DNA from: Nipponacmea schrenckii
Lineage: Eukaryota; Mollusca; Gastropoda; Lottiidae
Length of the DNA: 64,000 bases
Reading direction: 5' to 3'
Assembly: GCA_030562195.1 (NCBI GenBank)
Contig: CM060203.1
Span: 11,608,208 to 11,672,207, forward strand
Shown one piece after another: positions 1 through 11,241 of this stretch. The position numbers and the translations under genes were made by a program. How positions within the stretch are numbered: the stretch's first letter is position 1; each line of letters begins with the position of its first letter. Below the pieces are notes generated by a model that saw nothing but the letters and a program-made list of their open reading frames with translations, searched no databases and was not told the origin of the DNA.

Positions 1-471
1 AGTTGGACCCAAAACTCATTTCTTTTCATTTTTGTTGATGACAAATTTGACATACTTGGTAAAGGTAGATAATTCTTTTTCAATGTGGATAATTCTGTTC
101 AATTTATGTAAAAACCATTTATCTATGTTAGTTAGTTTATGTATATCGTTGACACTATAGCCAGATTTAAATGCCTGAAAACAGTATTATGTAATGTTTG
201 TTCACTTCACATGGTATAAGAAAAGACATTATTTGTTCAACTCACTGAGTATTAAGAGTGTGTCAATCGTCCTATGATTTAACTGCAGTTGGTAATGTAA
301 TCAGGTGTGTACATCTTATACATCGGACAGAAACTATTAAAATCGAGCCATAAAGGTTTAATCGAAGAATCCAAATTCACTCTTTATAGAATCAAAAAAT
401 GTGTATCACTTATATGACTTTCAAAAGAGAAAGAGCAGGTTTGTGCAACTGAGCATAAAAAGAAGCTCTAC

Positions 472-3400
472 CTTAGCCAGCGTATGGATTCTGGTATTGT
501 TTGGTGTAGTAAGATTATCATCAATATTAAAATCAGATGGATATTGTTTGCCTGCTGGTAACTCCGCCTTAAATCCATCAACTGTAGGATGAGTCATTCT
601 TAAAGCTTTCTGCAGACTCTCTTCAAAAGTTCGTCCAATAGCCATCACCTAAAAGGTAAAAGAGCAAGTGACTAAGAGCGAGTTTCATTTTAGTCCTATA
701 AAAATGTATGACAAAATATTTTGGATCCTGGTTAAGGAAGCTTGATCGCACCTTCCTTTAAATGTAGTATAGAAGAAGATCAATAATAAAAAGATTCATA
801 AAATGCCTAAAACAAGAAGTGTCAAGGTTGTTAATAAGTTCTTAAAGAGCTGTATAATTCATATGTAACCGGGAATACTGTAAACAAGAAAAATGAGCAA
901 CTACAATATTGTTCGGTTGCTTTACCAAGAATAAAATGAGTTCCATACCTCCCCAACACTTTTCATAGCACTACCGATTTCTTTAGACATGAGAGTAAAC
1001 CTGTCCATATCCCATCTGGGTATTTTGGTTACGATATAATCTAAACTAGGTTCAAAACACGCTGTGGTCATCATTGTGGTTTGATTCTGTAAGGATGGTA
1101 AATCTATTCCTAAAGCTAGTTTGGCTGCGATGAAGGCCAAGGGATATCTGAAACAATGAAAGAATAGATTGCGGCACAATGTTTTGATTGAAATGATCAT
1201 AGACCCAAGGCTAATACAATAATCCCTATGGTGATGCTCCTATTTTTATATGGGAACTTTATTAATACTTCAAGAAACAGAACTGAAAATGACATTTATA
1301 ACAATTAGGAAGGAAACTATTCAAATTGGCTTCTTTCAAAACATGCAAGAGTTACGATCGATTTGCACCTATATCGCAGAGGACTTACCCGACTTATACT
1401 TACCCTGTTGCTTTAGAAGCTAAAGCAGAACTCCTTGATAAGCGAGCATTGATTTCTATGATACAGTAATCTAATGATTCAGGGTGTAAAGCATACTGAA
1501 TATTACATTCACCAATTATTCCAAAATGTCTCACAACCTAGAATTACAAGGCAATGTGATATGTTATCAAACCGGTTCCTAAAATTTTGAATATTTTTGA
1601 ATTGAAATAAAACGAGGTTCCTCACCTTTATAGCCGTCTCTCTCAGCTTGTGATATTCTTCATTGGATAAAGTTTGACTTGGGGCAACCACAATAGAATC
1701 ACCTGCAATAGATTTTACAACGCTCAAAGCAATGGATGATAATATATCGATGACAATTAGAAGACATTTAATTAGTTTCCACGTGCTTCTAAGAATTATC
1801 TATCATGTTCAGAATGTCATCTTAAATGCCTGCAATATGAAATACTAGTAGCTTGATCTAAAACGGAAACATCCCACTTCCTGTAAACCTCTATTCAACT
1901 CAGAAGTTCTTCCAGATCTCTCACGCATCTGCTTAGGCATATTAAGTATTTTATGTTTTGATCGCGGTGTTTGCTGGTGTTCTAGTAAAAAAAGAAACAT
2001 TCTGCATGGAATAAAACACGGAAGGTAACAGATCTATATTACCTGTATGTACACCAAGCGGATCAAGATTCTCCATATTACAAACCGTAACACAATTATC
2101 AAAAGCGTCTCTAACAACTTCATATTCTACTTCCTTCCAGCCTAACAATGACTGCTCAATTAACACTTGGTTAGTTATCGCAAATGCCTGAAACATATAA
2201 ACAAACCAACGAATGAAGCCCTTGTTTCGCACAGGAACGATTATAAAGGAAATATTAACAATCTGCACCTTTTCACCGTATTTGAGAAAATAATACAAGA
2301 GACCGTGTTTAATTCTACTACTTCTCTCAACCTTAATACAATAGCAATGGTATGGTACACTGAAAGCAACCAAAGATAAAACACTTACATGTGTCGCTAT
2401 CCGAGTAAGTTCTTCTTTGTTCTTAGCCACTCCAGACCCAAGTCCTCCTAAAGCATATGCTGCTCTAACCATAACCGGATACCCAATTTGATCAGCTGCT
2501 TTTAAAGCATCTTTTAAACTCTCTACAGCCATACTTGGTGCCAACTTCTCATCTATTTCTTTCAGTCTATCAGCAAAGATTTGCCTATCCTCTGTCGCTT
2601 CTATACTGCCAATTTGTGTGCCTAAAACTTTGACGCCGTACTTCTGGAAGACGCCTTGTCTGTGAAGCTCAACCCCTGCAAAATCAAGGAATCTTCAGAT
2701 CGAAATAAGGTACTTAAGCTTTGGCATCTAACAGCAGTATCCAATAAATGCAGAAAATCGCTTTATGGCTACATTTACATCATTTTTGTCACTATCTCAA
2801 CCACTAGGCTAAATGTAATACAGACCAGACAGCGAGTGCAACGTTCAAGGTTCATCAGACCCATGCAAAGTTCAAGGTTCATCAGACTCATTATACTGAA
2901 GGGTTAATATGGAATGGTACAGTATATGAAATTACTTACCACAATTCAGAGCTGTCTGTCCTCCCATTGATAACAAGATACCGTCCGGTTTCTCTCGTTT
3001 GATAACTTCAGTTATAAACTCAGGAGTTATTGGAAGAAAGTAAACAGTATTGGCTTGTTTCTCCCCTTCAGCATTAGTCTGAACTGATGCTATGTTTGGA
3101 TTCATTAAAACTGCTTGAATACCTTCTTCCTGGATAATATTTAAGGGAATGATTGTTCTGGACTCAATATCATTAAGATTTTTGAGGAAAATGTTCTTTA
3201 ATACTTTGGTGATATGTATTTTGTCTTAAAGGTCATACCGTGAAATGAAAATGACAAAGAGTACTGCCACTGTGTTCTATTAAGTTGTATAATTATGGGC
3301 ATTATATAGGGGAGTAGCATTTTGATCCTCAAATAGGAGAGTGAATATATTCTACCTACCCTTAATGCTTTTATAGCCTGTGAACCACTGTAATCAAATT

Positions 3401-6400
3401 CTCCAGCTTGACCAATAGACAGTCCACCACTACCCAATACTAACACTTTCTCGACCTACCAATAGATAACAAAAACTATTAAGCGGCACATCAAAAAGGT
3501 GAGGGGGGGGGGTGTCGCTATATTGATGTCAGTTAACGTCGCCATGTTAGTTGATGTCGCTATCTTAACGATGTTAATCTTATTTTACGCCTTTCTGAGG
3601 TTAGCATGCGTATTTACATTGACGTTAGCTGACGTCGCGATGAAGTTCGCCGACGTCATTTGTATCACGTAACCGTATTTTTCTTATGTTGGCCTATCAT
3701 GACGTCACATGACGTAAGCTGGCGTCGCTATGTTGGAGTGCTTGACGTCATGTTGAAATTAGCCAACGTCACTTTTCACCGGCGTCGTCATTTTGACGTG
3801 TCTTTTTTTTTTATGTCAACTAACGTCGCCATGTTGAAGTTAACCGAAGTTTTTTTTTAGTTGGCCTTGCCGTGTCGACGTCGCTATATTTTGGTTAGTT
3901 GACGTTGCCTTGATTTCAGTATACGTCTCTAGCCGACGTCGTGATGTTGACGTTAACTGACATCGCCATGTGAAAATTATTTGACGTCATATTGATATTA
4001 GTTATCATGGACGTGTTGGTGTAAACTGACATCACTATTTAACAAAATTATAATTACCTGCATACGGCTGGATCTCTGTTCTTTTTTCCTTGACATGACA
4101 TGAGTGACATTCTTTTTCTTAGTTTTTATCAAGTCCAAGAAATTGTCGAACAAAAACTGAAGGTATATCAAACATTGTTATGATTTATAAACACAAGTTA
4201 AAACCTGTTGGTGTAACTTTTTGTGCAACCTCTGTTGGTATATAGAATCAGTCAATCCATATGCCATCACAGGTGAGTGAAGGAAGAGCTATTCCACTGA
4301 ATCAAGGGAAGAATTCTTACCTGTGTGTCAGTAGGTCCACCAAATGCTTCTGGATGAAACTGGGCAGTAAAAATTGGCTTGGATTTATGCATAATTCCCT
4401 AAAAATACTAGCAATTATGAACATAACATTCTGAATGCTCCTTATTTGAATAATAAATACGGAGAACACTATTAAGAATGTAATAAGAGAAAGCTGATAT
4501 AAAACTCAAGATTTTGCCATTTATTAAGCTATCATCTGACCGCTTGCTTGATTTGTCTAAACAGGACTCGAAGAAGTTCATTTCTTACCTCGTTAGACTT
4601 GTCGTTGGCATTTATAAATAGAACTTCCCAGTCTTTCGATAATGTGTCCGTGTCAATAGCAAAACCATGATTTTGTGAAGTAATGAACGCCTGCTCTGTT
4701 TTTACATTTAACACTGGTTGATTGTGTCCCCTAAATTTTAAATTAAAGATATGTTGTTCCGAATGCCGTCGAAACACAAAAGCATATTACCTTAAACTGA
4801 AATTGTGACAGATTTAAAAACCAAGATGAAAAAAGAGACCAGGAGAAATTGCTCAAGTTAACCCAGATCAATGCAATATACCTGAACAATTGTCTGTGAG
4901 AATGTATGAAGCACTGGTTTAAATTTCATTGTTTTCAGCACAATACAAGTACCTGTTACCAAGTGGAAGTTTATAAGATTTAGCTCCTGCAGCAAGACCA
5001 GTTAGTTGATTTCCCATACAGATACCGAATATTGGTTCCTTACGGTCACTCTCTATCACCTGGAGTAGCAGAAAATAACTATAAAATTATAATGAAGTTT
5101 CACACCCAAATCAGGAACACTGATGTTTCTGTGAACCATGACTTACTGATTTTCAACTTTAAAAGGAAAATTGTTTTTCCTTCAAATTAACCACACAGAT
5201 TTGTAAAGTGGTCATGTACATGTATCGTAATTACATATGTATATGGAAGAATCTTTCAAATGACTTACTTGTTTGACGTGTTGAATAGCGTCTTTTGCCA
5301 ATTCTGGATTACCAGGACCATTGGAAATAAATAAACCATCGTAAGCTTCTTTGGTAAAATCGTAATTCCATGGTACTAATTTCACTTCTGCACCTCTCTT
5401 TAACATGTCATAAAAGAACGTATGAAAAGTTAGGTGCAGCATGTTCGTGAATACTTTAATGGATTTCATGACCAACAACTAAAGAAGGTGCGTGGTATCA
5501 TCGTGAGCTTTATATGTATCAACTGTAATGGATTTCACGAACAACAACTAAAGAAGGTGCGTGGTATCATCGCGAGCTCTATATGTATCAAAAACCTAAG
5601 GGATTACTAAGAACACTCACTTTAACAAAGCAGGGCTACTTGATTAGGGAATAAAAAACAAGAATCATCAACTTACCATGACCAGAGAACGCAACATGTT
5701 GTGTTTGATGCCACAATCTAAAGCGATGATTTTAATTGGGTTCCCTTTACCGAAATATTGGATCTCCTGTAAAAATAAAAAAGGGATACGCAACCGATTC
5801 AAAAATTAGTGAAAGGTTTCAAACTATTCTTAGGATGAGCGCGATAAGCACAAAGAAGCACTGCTTAGTTTGCTTAGGAACCGCATCTCCAGACTCCATG
5901 AGACAACTTGAGATGATGCAGAACTTCTGCTGATTTTGAAAAGTAAATATACAATACCTTGGTCGACACATCAGCTATTAGATTTCTAACATTAGGATCA
6001 TCAAATGGTATAGGTTGATCATCGTACTCAATTTTACCTAAAACTGTCCCCTAATAATAAATAATTATTGAATTTCATCAAAAATGAAATGAACCTCTGT
6101 TTTAGTGCCTTTCTCTTGTCTGTGTTGGTATTGTTATTAGTTATATGTTTCCTTTCATGTACCCAAACGTACAAAATGTAGAAATGGTTCTAAGATGGTC
6201 TTGAATGCTCTTTTCAGTTGATAAACGGTATCATATAAAATTAGCTTTCATTCACTTGAAACAAGTTGGTAATTTGATGGCAACCAAAGTCTAATTTCTA
6301 AGAAAACATACCTTGTCTCTAACCATTTTGGTGATCATTCTCGTATCAATACCATACAATGCTGGAACACCATCGTCTATCAACCATTGTGATAGAGACT

Positions 6401-7661
6401 GAACAGAGTTCCAGTGACTATGTTCCGAAGTATAGTCTTGGACAATAAGACCAGATACCTGAAGCACACAAACAATTGCAATTATCAAATCCTTTCATCC
6501 CCTCAACAATTATTTGACCTAAGGATTCGGAGTAATCAAACATTATATATCATGTCCGGTATTCCGAAATGCGTATTCCAATAAAACCAATATACTGCAT
6601 TCAAAACCAGTCATTCAATATTCCATAAATAATATCCAACATCATCTCCTACTGAATTCGTTTATCAAGTTGGTAATTATATACTTTTAGAAAACAGGCT
6701 CGGGTAGGTACATTTATGTCTTCCGAAATTACGTTTGTAATCTGAAATAGAACAATTCTCAAACGTCGTTGTTTTAGTATGGTTCTGTAAAACCTACCTG
6801 TATTTTATCAGACTCGACATATCTTCTCAACCCAAACTCGTCTACCTTATTGGTATCTGGAACTCCATAGTTGCCAATAATCGGATAGGTCAAGGTCAAA
6901 ATCTGACCTCTGTAACTGGGATCTGTCAGAGCCTCTGGGTACCTGAAAATGTATCATCGCGTACAGGAGTACATATGCGAATCAAAATAAAACTGGACTC
7001 TTTCGGAATCTATTTTTGTATCTTGCACTGCTTGACATTTAATAAACATTGTATGTTGGACTTTACAAGATAGAAATAAAATAATTCACCCTACAAGTCC
7101 TGTGTTGAAAACCACTTCTCCTGCAGATGAAATCTCTTTACCAAATGAATAGCCTTCAAAATGGTGTCCATCTTCCAAAACAAGACGCGCTTTTCTTGGC
7201 TGCAAATTGTAGAAAATGTTTTATTATACATGTGTAATAAATATAGCAGACTGAATAACCTTATAGAGAATAACTGGAATTTATAAAAATGTTTTCTGAC
7301 GTATTTATGCTTGTAGAATATAACAGTCTTTTTTATTCTGATTTCAGTTACTCTTCACAAAGCAGCGTTTTCGATTCATATTTTAAAAGTTTGAGATCCA
7401 TCTACAAAAAGAGCCTTGTAATAACTTTCAAAATCGCTTAGAATAAGATCATGGAGATGTGTGTCTGAAGCTGATGCGACGTATAGTACTCAAGGAACGT
7501 AATCAAGTTTAATGCTAAAAACTGTTAATTAGTGAAAAAGTTACCTTTGTCCATTTGAAATGTCTGTCACAAACTGTGGAATATCTGCAATTCAATATGT
7601 TCCTAACTGTTGCTAAGCAACCAGTTTTCTTGAAAAATGGCGAAACTCTCAAAATGGTCAT
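472..7661 (-). CDS. CPS1: Carbamoyl-phosphate synthetase, mitochondrial glutamine-dependent type (CPS III / CPS1 orthologue), 5' part
   Basis: The enzyme makes carbamoyl phosphate from bicarbonate, ATP and glutamine nitrogen for the arginine/urea route in the mitochondrial matrix. Exons: 7545-7661, 7090-7199, 6798-6942, 6312-6458, 5958-6050, 5677-5766, 5269-5397, 4953-5059, 4589-4730, 4321-4398, 4058-4156, 3360-3455, 2940-3129, 2389-2675, 2043-2187, 1626-1702, 1404-1537, 949-1147, 472-648; all phases agree, giving 854 residues of about 1500. Exon 1 encodes a 39-residue basic leader (starts [12 protein letters not shown]), read as a mitochondrial presequence. Then come the glutaminase half, with nucleophile Cys291 in FGICMGNQ (codon 5018-5020) and the HPE dyad (exon 4321-4398), and the first synthetase half with [20 protein letters not shown]. 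The wording [18 protein letters not shown] follows CPS1/CPS III rather than cytosolic CAD. The second synthetase half and allosteric domain lie beyond the left edge; no further exon was found in 1-471. Confidence 0.93.
3490..4035. repeat. Degenerate GACGTC-rich tandem repeat in a CPS III intron
   Basis: Inside the intron between exons 4058-4156 and 3360-3455, short units of the form 'gttgacgtcgccatgttga' recur with much drift for about 550 bp, preceded by a run of G at about 3503. The block is rich in TGACGTCA-like half-sites and far more CpG-rich than the surrounding A+T-rich intron. It is probably an old, diverged short-unit tandem repeat. Confidence 0.6.
5458..5595. repeat. 69-bp tandem duplication in a CPS III intron
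   Basis: Two adjacent copies, beginning at 5458 and 5527, both open with 'aatggatttca' and share 'actaaagaaggtgcgtggta', with only a few substitutions. It lies wholly in the intron upstream of exon 5269-5397, so it does not alter the protein. Confidence 0.8.
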
Positions 7662-9187
7662 TTTTAGTTAATTCCCACGTCTTTATCTGGCGATTAAAAT
7701 GGTTGAATAAAATAAGAACATGTCTGAGTTAATACAAATATTGTCAGTAGCCATAAAATCATCAACCAACAAAGTTATATCAACAATTATGTGACGAACT
7801 TGATTGCAGATTATAGTGGGATAAAATCGTTTAAAAGCATGCTCATTTGATCACTCTTGCTATCATTATCATTTTCGTGACGTTATATGTATCCTATGGG
7901 GTATGATATGGGGAAGTTCTTTATACTTCCGAATGACAAATATTACACGTTTTGTCTTATATTGTAGACATCGGATTTTAATTCTGAACGGTGAAATACA
8001 AAAATCTGCAAGAGTGTTCATTCAATAGTTAATATATGTTTACAATTACTTTATATGCCTTTAATGATGTTAAACATATTAAGCTTATGTCAAGTATCCC
8101 ATACAATAATACAAACTTAAGCATAGAGGAAGAAGACCTGGTCAAAGAGGTGTAAACCTGATACCAGAATTATCCTACGGTTAAACCATCTGTAATATAA
8201 TCATACCTAAATAGCCTCTGCACCATGTGTTTGAAAACAATGTAATACCGTGATGTTATACACATATGTTTTAATTAAATTTGATTTAAATAAACGGTAA
8301 TTGTTTTATAATAAACATAGACAGGTGGTGGAAAGTACACTGCATATTACAGTCTTCACACTTTTGTCGGTTATACGAATTTGACTTTCTATAATACAGA
8401 AACCTTCACATTTTGTAAAATAGAATATCGGATCAGATAAATTAATGACTAAGCATCCATGACCATATAAACACTGGTATATTATTTTATGTTCTACAAA
8501 ACTTATCTCATGTTATCTGAGGTTATAAGACTATGGAAAAAATGACTTTTTCAAATATATCCTGTTTTAGAAACGTGTCTGAACTGCACAAGAACAAAGT
8601 TTCCTTTTGATCGGTTCTTCTAGTTTCGAAATTTCCTAGGGGAGGCGGAGAGACAATTAAAAATAACAAGGGCCCAGTACCAATTTAGTCCTGTCGACGA
8701 GGCTGTGTTCTTGATAGCCTACGCGTATAACTTACCTTTTTTATTTTTGTGCTATTGCCTTATTCATTCCTCAACCAGTATGTTATTCCTCGTTTGTGTA
8801 CACCACAATATGGAGTAAGTGGATTATATAGCTCTAGTCTTTACAACTACTCAGTGACATTTTCTCATTCAGTGATCATTCACTCACAACATGACGCGGA
8901 ACAATAATAGTGATGCAACCGTGTGAAATTATTTTTTTTTGCAAAATATTGAAAGCTGTTACATCTTTTTACATGAGCAAAACATTAAAATCCCATATTT
9001 GTGTTCTATTGTCATCTTTTTATTTGTAACACAGAGTTCTATCTATCTTAAGTGATACTTTAAAGTGTTTAGATATACATCTTGAAGAAAATATTTTATA
9101 TTTTTTTAAAAGAAGCGCTGAACGCATATGGACCTATTTTTTTTTAAGTTGCTTTAGTTATAAGGTATAGATGTTTATTTTGTGCAG
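7662..9187. other. Intergenic, upstream of CPS III
   Basis: A+T-rich sequence without a convincing coding region on either strand. The CPS III promoter and any non-coding 5' exon should lie in its left part, but I cannot fix a transcription start. No TATA box in a clear position, tRNA or tandem repeat was seen. Confidence 0.5.
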
Positions 9188-9284
9188 TAATAACAGAATT
9201 CATATTTTTACTTAACATTGCCTTTTAATTTGTAGGTTACAAATTAAAAGGCAATGTTAAGTAAAAATATCAATTCTGTTATTA
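9188..9284. repeat. Near-perfect 47-bp inverted repeat with 3-nt loop
   Basis: The arm 9188-9234 and the arm 9238-9284 are reverse complements with a single mismatch; the loop is GGT (9235-9237). Transcribed RNA would form a 47-bp hairpin of pre-miRNA-like length but with an unusually small loop and almost perfect pairing. It could equally be a recent palindromic insertion or fold-back end. Confidence 0.9.
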
Positions 9285-9435
9285 CATCCTGGATTGCCTA
9301 ATAGATATAAGATTTTGATTATAAAAACAGCGTGGGATTTAAGTAAACTACGACAAAATCTATAATAAATAAACAAGTGAAAAGAATTTAGGCAATTTAT
9401 TAATTAAATCTATTCGATTCTAACGCAAGGCACAG

Positions 9436-9847
9436 CAGGGGCGCGGGAACAAATTTTAGGTTGGGGGGGGGGGGGGGCAAACTATTTCAAAGTCAAAAAA
9501 ACTGTTATCATTCATATACCTTTATTTCAAAATTAATCGAATTGTCCGAAGACAGACTTCCTTTCGGATGTTTTCATTATAAAGCTATTCATGATATCTT
9601 CAAGTTTGATTTTATTTAATTAAAACAACAATTATTATTTATTCAAATAATTTTATTGTGATAGACAAACTTATATTCTATGATTGTATTACCAGCTTCG
9701 AAGGTTAAAAAAACCAAAGAAATTTACTAATATGGCCTTATGAGACAATCACATAGTTAGGCTAGTCGGTATACATAATTATTTTATTTCATTTTGGGGG
9801 GGGGGGCAAAAATTTTTGGGCCCCCCCCCCCTGTTCCCACGCCTATG
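9436..9847. mobile_element. Short non-autonomous hAT-like DNA transposon
   Basis: The 412-bp segment is bounded by identical 8-bp direct repeats AGGCACAG (9428-9435 and 9848-9855). Its ends form an imperfect 16-bp inverted repeat, CAGGGGCGCGGGAACA on the left against CATAGGCGTGGGAACA on the right (reverse complement). Long G runs sit just inside both ends. Eight-bp duplications and CAG..GCG termini are typical of the hAT superfamily. No coding capacity is present, so movement would need a transposase from elsewhere. Confidence 0.75.
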
Positions 9848-10599
9848 AGGCACAGTCTGAAATAAATGTTCACTTGCTTGGCAACAACTACCATCGGGTT
9901 GCTGACCTTACAGTCACGAAAGGAACAATAATATGACGTAAAATCTTAAAGTCTGGCGAAGCTTCCGAAGGTCAGGTAAATAGATTTAAGTAAGTTTTCT
10001 TTGCCTTTTTGACTTCTTTTAGTAGTCGACAATTCTTCGTTCTATTCCAACAGAAAAATATTAATTATTTCTAGACTATTCATTAAATAAACGGTGAAAA
10101 CTGATCGTGATGCCTCATAATGTTAACACTTAATGAACCATGATGTGATTTATATCATCTCATATTTGATAATACAGCAGCTGGCGATATGCCATTTTTA
10201 AGGCACACAATTCGTAGCTAGTGGCGTATTTAGGAGTGGGAAATTGGACCATGACCACCCCCCCCCCCACCACTCCTATCTCAGGCCGGTGGTCTTTTGG
10301 ATTTTAGTACTTCGCTTGCCTCGGAGAGACACCTCTCTCTCAACCGATGCTCACCATTATTTCATCAGAGGTTCCATTCATAGTGCATTATATGTAGTTG
10401 TAGGGAATCAGAAATATTAGAAATTCCATCCTTTATCTTCCAAGAAACGAAATAGGTAAGAGGAATCACAAAATAAAACTTTAATGTAAATGTATGCGAA
10501 ACTAAGATGTTTTCTCGAAACGGTGGGTATATCTAACGCACATCTGTTTGTGATAGCCACATGTCAACGTCCGTTTAAACTATCCATTCTAGGTTCAAA

Positions 10600-11241
10600 A
10601 TGGAAGCTTCACCTGCACATAATCGGGAAACTAAAGAAGAAAAGAGAAAACCACAACAGATTGAAAACCGTTCACCATCTGGTGGCGTGGAAGAACTTCG
10701 TAATAAATTCGGATATAATTTACCACAGATTGCCACGTTACATCGCCTGTATGACCGAGAGAGAAATAAGCACATTATCAATAATATCTTGAAATCGCAG
10801 AACACTACCCCCACAGTCATCAAGCTGCTCTTTACGGGTCGATTGCCTATGGGTTACTTCAACGAACTGTGCTATGGTCAAGCCACCCAAAAAAAGAAAT
10901 TACAACCAAATACAACATATGCATTAGAAAATCGTGAGAGACCTTTGTGGCAACCAAAATCTAAACATGTTATCTCTGTCCGAGAAATTGAACAAGCATT
11001 ATACGAAGCCAAGAGGCGTCATAGAAACCATCTTGAAACTATTTCCGGTAAAGCTCACAGTCATTCGAAGGATGTTGAGAAGGTCATGATGCGTCATCTG
11101 ACGATCGAGCCTCGGGGATTGAAGCTTTATTTGGACAAGCTTGATAAGCGAAGTGCAAAATTGGTCGAGAAACGGAAAGCAGAGAAGGCCAATCAACACG
11201 AGATGATACAAAAACAAAAAACATTGACAAAGCACACGTGA
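10600..11241 (+). CDS. Unrecognised 213-residue basic protein, single exon
   Basis: An uninterrupted frame from ATG 10600 (context tcaaaATGG) to TGA 11241. The protein is rich in Lys, Arg, Gln and His with no signal peptide or membrane segment. Residues 1-30 look disordered; residues 31-70 contain a YNLPQIATLHRLYDRERNKH-type stretch; residues 120-165 and 180-207 are Lys/Arg/Glu-rich and probably helical or coiled coil. I do not recognise the family. Size, basic composition and intronless structure would fit a small ciliary, sperm or nuclear protein, but no motif proves that. No neighbour informs its role. The opposite-strand frames over the same bases are taken as shadows. Confidence 0.6.
   Translation: MEASPAHNRETKEEKRKPQQIENRSPSGGVEELRNKFGYNLPQIATLHRLYDRERNKHIINNILKSQNTTPTVIKLLFTGRLPMGYFNELCYGQATQKKKLQPNTTYALENRERPLWQPKSKHVISVREIEQALYEAKRRHRNHLETISGKAHSHSKDVEKVMMRHLTIEPRGLKLYLDKLDKRSAKLVEKRKAEKANQHEMIQKQKTLTKHT

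Noticed and set aside
472..7661. Identification as cytosolic CAD
   Set aside because: The basic N-terminal leader and the wording around [18 protein letters not shown] and [16 protein letters not shown] follow CPS1/CPS III. The retained Cys alone would not distinguish them.
10217..10290. Second hAT-like element (tagtggcgtatttagg, C-rich run)
   Set aside because: A short inverted motif (taggagtggg / ccactccta) is present, but no target duplication or second terminus could be found.
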